DNA of 64,000 nucleotides from Streptomyces sp. NBC_01591. Lineage in GTDB: Bacteria; Actinomycetota; Actinomycetes; Streptomycetales; Streptomycetaceae. The notes beneath the pieces were generated by a model that ran no database searches, was not told the DNA's origin, and saw nothing but the letters and a program-made list of their open reading frames with translations. This document shows positions 59,972 through 64,000 of the stretch, one piece after another. Where the stretch lies: positions 7,316,001-7,380,000 of the forward strand of contig NZ_CP109327.1 in the NCBI RefSeq assembly GCF_035918155.1. Reading direction: 5' to 3'. Both the position numbers and the translations under genes were made by a program. The first letter of the stretch is position 1. Every line of letters begins with the position of its first letter.

Positions 59972-60387
59972 AGCCCAACACCACCGCGGACGCCACCCGC
60001 GCCACCGTCCAGAAGTTCCTCGACCTCCGCCTCGCCGGGGACACCGAAGGGCTCACGGCGCTCTTCGCCGACGACGTCGACTGGCTGCTCGCCGAGAACC
60101 CCGTGGTCCCCTGGATCCGGCCCCGCTCCACTGCCGCCGAATGCGCCGTCCAGTTCACGGAGTTGACCGAGCACACCGTGCCCGAGGACTCCCGGGCGTC
60201 CATCGACACCTTCCTCGTCGACGGAACCGACGCCGTCCTGATGGGGCACCTCTCGGGGACCGTCCGCGCGACGGGAAAGTCCTTCGAGGGCCCCTTCGCG
60301 CTGCGCCTCACCGTCGAGGACGGCCGGATCACCCGGCACCACCTGTACGAGAACAGCCTGTCGATCGCCGAGGCGTGCACTCCCTGA
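59968..60387 (+). CDS. SnoaL-like / NTF2-fold protein
   Basis: A 139-residue cytoplasmic protein of the NTF2 fold: TRATVQKFLDLRLAGDTEGL, TALFADDVDWLLAENPVVPW, IRPRSTAAECAVQFTELTEH, DTFLVDGTDAVLMGHLSGTV, KSFEGPFALRLTVEDGRITR and HHLYENSLSIAEA. The DDVDW and the strand GRITRHHLYEN are typical for SnoaL-like proteins, which are cyclases, hydrolases or dehydratases of small molecules. Substrate unknown. ATG 59968, no strong ribosome binding site (GCAAGCTGG). Convergent with tatA. Confidence 0.8.
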   Translation: MKPNTTADATRATVQKFLDLRLAGDTEGLTALFADDVDWLLAENPVVPWIRPRSTAAECAVQFTELTEHTVPEDSRASIDTFLVDGTDAVLMGHLSGTVRATGKSFEGPFALRLTVEDGRITRHHLYENSLSIAEACTP

Positions 60388-60417
60388 CGGTGTGGACGCC
60401 GGCCGGTCCGGCGCTTC

Positions 60418-60675
60418 TCAGGTGCGGCCTCGAGGCTGTTGCGCCGTATCCGGCTTCGGGTCCCCGGCATCCTGCCGGCCGACGGTCTCGCCGCGAATCA
60501 CACGAGGCGTCCCCGAGTCCCCCTCGGGGCTCTGCGTCTCCTTCATCGCCTTCGCCTCGGCCTTGAGGATGCGGGCCGACTTGCCCGCGGAACGGGCCAG
60601 GTCGGGGAGCCGCTTGGCACCCAGGACGAGTACGACCACGATCAGGATGATCGCGAGCTCGCTGATTCCGAACAT
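60418..60675 (-). CDS. tatA: Twin-arginine translocase subunit TatA/TatE
   Basis: An 85-residue protein with the TatA pattern: MFGISELAIILIVVVLVLGA (membrane segment) then KRLPDLARSAGKSARILKAE (amphipathic helix, with the F-G-K/R-L-P hinge seen as LGAKRLPDLARS) and a charged disordered tail. Forms the pore-like oligomer for folded proteins. The gene is downstream of the Spo0M-like gene by a 1-base overlap (60675). Streptomyces have a main tatAC operon elsewhere, so this is probably an extra TatA. Confidence 0.9.
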   Translation of the reverse strand: MFGISELAIILIVVVLVLGAKRLPDLARSAGKSARILKAEAKAMKETQSPEGDSGTPRVIRGETVGRQDAGDPKPDTAQQPRGRT

Positions 60676-61709
60676 CAGTCGTCACCGCCCTCGTCATCGT
60701 TGTCGTCCTCGAAGAAGTCCCCCACCTCGTCCACGGCTTCGGCGGCGACCATGCCTCCGACGACGACGCCGACCGCGAGCCCGGCCGCGCCCACCGCGAC
60801 GGCCGTGCCCAGGCCCGGACCGGAGCGGTGACCGCCGTCGTGATGGTGGTCCTCGTGGTGGCCGTGACCGGGCTCGTGACCGTGGTGCTCGGCGTACGGA
60901 TCGCCGTGTCCGTACGCCGAGCCCGCCGCGTACGCGGAGCGGTGCTCGATCAGCTGCCGGAGCCAGCCGTCGACGAGCGCCCGCCAGTCCTGATGGTGGA
61001 TTCCGTCGTGCGCGACCGTGAACCGGGTGAGCGCATCGTGCCCGCCGGAGTGGAGCCCACCGCGTCTGTCGGCCTCCAGGACCACCTCCATGCCGCCCGC
61101 GGTGGCGAGGAAGGTCACCTCGATCTCGTTGACCGCGTGCGCGTACTGCGGCGACGGGGTCAGCTCGATCTCCTGGTAGAAGGGGAGTTGCTGGCCGGTG
61201 CCGCCGATGCGGCCGTACTCCAGATCCGCGGAATCGAAGCCGAAGCCGAGCTGCCCGAACGCTTCGAGGATCATCTCCTGCACCGGCAGCGGGCCCACCG
61301 CGAGCCGATCGAGGTCGCCCTTGTCCTTGGCCCCGGCGACCGACAGCTCTGTGCGTACGCCGAGCACGATGCCCAGGCTCTGCCCGTACAGCTCGGTGAT
61401 CGGTGTCTCCCATGGCAGCGCGACCGTGAACGGCACGCTGAGCTGCTCGCCCTCGGCCAGCCGGAAGCCGCCGCCGACGGTGAAGCGCTCGAAGACCACG
61501 ACGTGCTCTTCCTCCCCCTCCTCGCGCTCGGCCTCCACCCGCGCGACGAGTTCCAGCGCGATGTGGTCGATGTCGAAGTCGGCGCTGCCGCCCTGGAGAT
61601 GGACCTGGCCGGACAGCGGACCGCCGGGAGCGGCTGCCCCGGTGGTGAGGACGGTGTCGACGGTGGGGCCGCCCACGCCGAGCGAGCCGAGCAGTCGTTT
61701 GAACACCAT
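60675..61709 (-). CDS. Spo0M-like sporulation-control protein
   Basis: A 344-residue protein of the Spo0M family, arrestin-like beta sandwich: MVFKRLLGSLGVGGPTVDTV, LSGQVHLQGGSADFDIDHIA, LELVARVEAEREEGEEEHVV, then FTVGGGFRLAEGEQLSVPFT and LPWETPITELYGQSLGIVLG. It continues with LPFYQEIELTPSPQYAHAVN and IEVTFLATAGGMEVVLEADR. The C-terminal third is His/Gly-rich (GHGDPYAEHHGHEPGHGHHE), metal-binding looking, then a short Gly/Val hydrophobic segment (GTAVAVGAAGLAVGVVVGGM) and an acidic end. ATG 61709 is chosen for the conserved MVFK; GTG 61721 is possible. A 22-base palindrome lies upstream. Involved in sporulation control in Bacillus. Confidence 0.8.
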   Translation of the reverse strand: MVFKRLLGSLGVGGPTVDTVLTTGAAAPGGPLSGQVHLQGGSADFDIDHIALELVARVEAEREEGEEEHVVVFERFTVGGGFRLAEGEQLSVPFTVALPWETPITELYGQSLGIVLGVRTELSVAGAKDKGDLDRLAVGPLPVQEMILEAFGQLGFGFDSADLEYGRIGGTGQQLPFYQEIELTPSPQYAHAVNEIEVTFLATAGGMEVVLEADRRGGLHSGGHDALTRFTVAHDGIHHQDWRALVDGWLRQLIEHRSAYAAGSAYGHGDPYAEHHGHEPGHGHHEDHHHDGGHRSGPGLGTAVAVGAAGLAVGVVVGGMVAAEAVDEVGDFFEDDNDDEGGDD

Positions 61710-61779
61710 TGAGGCGTTCACTCCCTTACGTGCGTACGAGGGGTACGGGCGAGCACGGGAGTGCCAGGGGCGGCTCCCG

Positions 61780-61801
61780 TGCTCTACAGACGTGTAGAGC
61801 A
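61780..61801. promoter_or_regulatory. Palindrome TGCTCTACA-N4-TGTAGAGCA
   Basis: Perfect 9-base arms (61780-61788 and 61793-61801) around GACG, 71 bases upstream of the Spo0M-like gene. Form and distance suit an operator or a promoter-overlapping site for a dimeric regulator. It has the core CTAC/GTAG that is also in the pyrimidine-cluster palindromes, but with wider spacing. Confidence 0.6.
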
Positions 61802-61946
61802 TAGGGCCGGCGACGAGGGTTCCGGAGTCGCGAGGGCTCGGTGGGCGGGAAAGTCCGAAAAGGATCACTCAGGTGGACCGGGTAGCTGCTTGACGTGCGC
61901 GTTTTGCCGTGCTTTTACCATGTGCTGCGGTGATCGGGAACGGTGC

Positions 61947-61980
61947 GGGGCCGTGTGGTGCACACGCACCACACGGCCCC
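61947..61980. terminator. Terminator downstream of etfA
   Basis: GGGGCCGTGTGGTGC (61947-61961) and GCACCACACGGCCCC (61966-61980) form a perfect 15-base stem with loop ACAC, 33 bases after the etfA stop on the minus strand. Confidence 0.85.
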
Positions 61981-62013
61981 GGACCGTCGAGAGGGTTGCG
62001 GCTCGGCCGCGGG

Positions 62014-62988
62014 TCAGCCCTTGCGGGAGTTGACCTCTTCGGTGAGCTGGGGGACGACCTGGAAGAGGTCGCCGACGACGCCGTAGTCGACGAGGTCGAA
62101 GATCGGGGCCTCGGCGTCCTTGTTGATCGCGACGATCGTCTTGGACGTCTGCATGCCCGCCCGGTGCTGGATCGCGCCCGAGATGCCCGACGCGATGTAC
62201 AGCTGCGGCGAGACGGACTTGCCGGTCTGCCCGACCTGGCTGGAGTGCGGGTACCACCCGGCGTCCACCGCGGCCCGCGAGGCACCGACGGCCGCACCGA
62301 GGGAGTCGGCGAGCGACTCGATGAGGTGGAAGTTCTCCGCACCGTTGACACCACGCCCGCCGGAGACGACGATCGCGGCCTCGGTCAGCTCCGGACGGCC
62401 CGTCGACTCCCGCGGCGTCCGCGAAGTGACCCTGGTCCCCGTCGCCTGCGCCGAGAACGACACCTCCAGCGCCTCGACCGCACCCGCCGCCGCACCCGCC
62501 GCCGCAGCCGCCTCCACCGGAGCCGAGTTCGGCTTCACCGTGATCACCGGAGTACCCCGGGAGACCCGGGACCTCGTCGTGAACGACGCCGCGAACGCGG
62601 ACTGCGTCGCGACCGGACCCTCCTCACCCGCCTCGATGTCGACCGCGTCGGTGATCAGACCGGAACCGATCCGCACCGCGAGACGCGCCGCGATCTCCTT
62701 GCCCTCCGCCGACGACGGCACCAGCACCGCCACCGGCGACACCACCGCGTACGCCGCCTGCAGCGCATCCACCTTCGGCACGACCAGGTACTCCGCGAAC
62801 TCCGGAGCATCCACCGTCAGCACCCTCACCGCACCGTGCTCCGCCAGCACCGCGGCCGTACCCGCAGCACCGGCACCCACCGCGAGCGCGACCGGCTCAC
62901 CGACCCGACGCGCCAGCGTCAAAAGCTCCAGCGTGGGCTTGCGGACCGCACCGTCCACGTGATCGACAAGAACAAGAACTTCAGCCAT
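62014..62988 (-). CDS. etfA: Electron transfer flavoprotein, alpha subunit
   Basis: A 324-residue subunit which binds FAD and passes electrons from acyl-CoA dehydrogenases to the respiratory chain. N-terminal half: [41 protein letters not shown]-terminal FAD domain: [100 protein letters not shown]. Nothing is missing. It lies 67 bases downstream of etfB on the same strand, forming the usual etfBA operon, with a strong terminator. Confidence 0.95.
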   Translation of the reverse strand: MAEVLVLVDHVDGAVRKPTLELLTLARRVGEPVALAVGAGAAGTAAVLAEHGAVRVLTVDAPEFAEYLVVPKVDALQAAYAVVSPVAVLVPSSAEGKEIAARLAVRIGSGLITDAVDIEAGEEGPVATQSAFAASFTTRSRVSRGTPVITVKPNSAPVEAAAAAGAAAGAVEALEVSFSAQATGTRVTSRTPRESTGRPELTEAAIVVSGGRGVNGAENFHLIESLADSLGAAVGASRAAVDAGWYPHSSQVGQTGKSVSPQLYIASGISGAIQHRAGMQTSKTIVAINKDAEAPIFDLVDYGVVGDLFQVVPQLTEEVNSRKG

Positions 62989-63055
62989 GGGACTTCAATC
63001 TCCTGCGAGTAGCAAAGAAGGGAAGAGGAACAGAGGGACCGGAACCGGAACCCGA

Positions 63056-63841
63056 TCAGATGAACTTCTGACCCGCGAGGAACTCGGCCAGCCGACGCCC
63101 GCCCTCACCCTCGTCCTTCACGATCGTGCCCGCGCTCCGCGCCGGACGCTCCGCAGCCGAATCGACCACCGTCCACGCACCCGCCAGACCCACCTCGTCC
63201 GCCCCGATCCCCAGATCCCCCAGATCCCAGGACTCCACCGGCTTCTTCTTCGCCGCCATGATCCCCTTGAACGACGGGTAACGCGCCTCACCCGACTGGT
63301 CCGTCACCGACACCACCGCCGGCAACGACGCCTCCAGCTGCTCGGACGCCGTGTCACCGTCACGACGCCCCCGCACCACACCACCCTCGACCGACACCTC
63401 GGACAACAACGACACCTGCGGAACACCCAACCGCTCCGCCAGCAACGCCGGAACCACACCCATCGTGCCGTCCGTCGACGCCATCCCGGAAATGACCAGG
63501 TCGTACCCGGCCTTCTCCACCGCCTTCGCCAGCACCAGCGACGTACCCATCACATCACTGCCGTGCAGACCGTCGTCCTCGACATGAACAGCCTTGTCCG
63601 CACCCATCGACAACGCCTTGCGCAACGCGTCCTTGGCATCCTCCGGACCCACCGTCAACACAGTGATCTCCGCATCGTCCGCCTCGTCCGCGATCTGCAG
63701 CGCCTGCTCCACCGCGTACTCGTCCAGCTCCGACAGCAGACCGTCCACATCCTCACGGTCCACCGTCAGGTCATCGGCGAAATGCCGGTCACCGGTGGCG
63801 TCGGGCACGTACTTCACACAGACAACGATCCTCAAGCTCAC
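63056..63841 (-). CDS. etfB: Electron transfer flavoprotein, beta subunit
   Basis: A 261-residue subunit binding AMP structurally. Typical parts are SLRIVVCVKYVPDATGDRHF, LSELDEYAVEQALQIADEAD, ITVLTVGPEDAKDALRKALS, MGADKAVHVEDDGLHGSDVM and VISGMASTDGTMGVVPALLA, then GVPQVSLLSE and YPSFKGIMAAKKKPVESWDL, the etfB signature region. Start ATG 63841, followed on the minus strand by etfA. The intergenic part upstream (63842-63949) contains the promoter region shared with the divergent gene at 63950. Confidence 0.95.
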   Translation of the reverse strand: MSLRIVVCVKYVPDATGDRHFADDLTVDREDVDGLLSELDEYAVEQALQIADEADDAEITVLTVGPEDAKDALRKALSMGADKAVHVEDDGLHGSDVMGTSLVLAKAVEKAGYDLVISGMASTDGTMGVVPALLAERLGVPQVSLLSEVSVEGGVVRGRRDGDTASEQLEASLPAVVSVTDQSGEARYPSFKGIMAAKKKPVESWDLGDLGIGADEVGLAGAWTVVDSAAERPARSAGTIVKDEGEGGRRLAEFLAGQKFI

Positions 63842-63949
63842 GCCGGCTCTCCTACCTGGGTGTGGTTCGTAGGATGACGATATGGCACTCAGTACCCCCT
63901 GTAAAGGAACCCGGTGCCAGAATGGGCGTTCCGGTGCTACGTTCCCGGC

Positions 63950-64000
63950 ATGACTGACTCGAGCAGGCCGGCGAAGAAGACCCCGATGCGTGAGGTGCTC
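63950..64000 (+). CDS. Start of an unidentified gene, cut by the right edge
   Basis: Only 17 codons are seen, MTDSSRPAKKTPMREVL, from ATG 63950, divergent from etfB. The basic, polar beginning gives no family. No clear ribosome binding site is seen (TACGTTCCCGGC). Confidence 0.4.
   Translation, partial: MTDSSRPAKKTPMREVL

Overview
The window is a piece of a Streptomyces-type chromosome. It is very GC-rich with codons ending mostly in G or C, has many GTG starts and ATGA/GTGA-coupled genes, and carries Streptomyces-typical families such as gluABCD-like uptake genes, FemX-MurJ, a Spo0M-like protein, PAS/GAF/SpoIIE-type phosphatases and DUF6233/DUF6278-like small proteins. No rRNA, tRNA or CRISPR array was recognised.

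Positions 1 to about 19,050 are the late region of a siphovirus-type prophage, cut by the left edge of the window. The order is MuF-like head protein, scaffold, HK97-fold capsid, a GT4-type glycosyltransferase, head-tail joining proteins, tail terminator, major tail protein, a -1 frameshifted tail-chaperone pair, a 1474-residue tape measure protein with an NlpC/P60 domain, four tail-tip proteins, a tail protein with a glycerophosphodiesterase domain, amidase endolysin, holin, a small coiled-coil protein, a collagen-like membrane protein and a strong terminator. One gene, DUF4429-like, points against the whole array. Two copies of a hairpin plus CATGTCTGGAG leader precede the major tail and endolysin genes. 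A small serine recombinase (19212-19889) follows, preceded by inverted repeats.

Positions 19.9-24.2 kb are accessory: small Streptomyces hypothetical proteins, a flavoprotein divergent from an HTH/TPR regulator, two overlapping Cys-knuckle mini-proteins, an XRE repressor-like gene, and a gene-poor stretch with three palindromes, one of them an SOS-box look-alike.

From 24.2 kb on the content looks like host core: a glutamate-type ABC importer operon, cell-wall genes (L,D-transpeptidase, FemX, MurJ), secreted enzymes (gamma-glutamyltransferase, GH75-like chitosanase), methionine aminopeptidase with a divergent HTH gene, a Rieske oxygenase and an aminotransferase. At 42.8-50.8 kb lies a reductive pyrimidine/hydantoin catabolic cluster (nitrilase-family amidohydrolase, class III aminotransferase, F420-type oxidoreductase, dihydropyrimidinase, NCS1 transporter). 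The right end holds a nucleotidyltransferase pair, an amidase, a PAS/GAF/PP2C/HATPase phosphatase, a lipoate ligase-like protein, TatA, a Spo0M-like protein and EtfBA.

The most unusual host feature is in the pyrimidine cluster. The native dihydropyrimidinase has apparently been reduced to a 27-codon in-frame scar (45931-46014) that keeps its ribosome binding site, start, N-terminus, C-terminus and stop. A full-length dihydropyrimidinase with clearly different codon use sits 1.1 kb downstream, next to a truncated oxidoreductase gene, as if it had been imported. Two similar TCTACG-N2-CGTAGA palindromes precede the two transcription units of this cluster. Several other genes here are broken (SMI1/KNR4-like, phosphodiesterase-like, histidine kinase-like, WD40-like), so the region between 28 and 60 kb shows ongoing gene decay. 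All coordinates and motifs were read by eye, without database searches.
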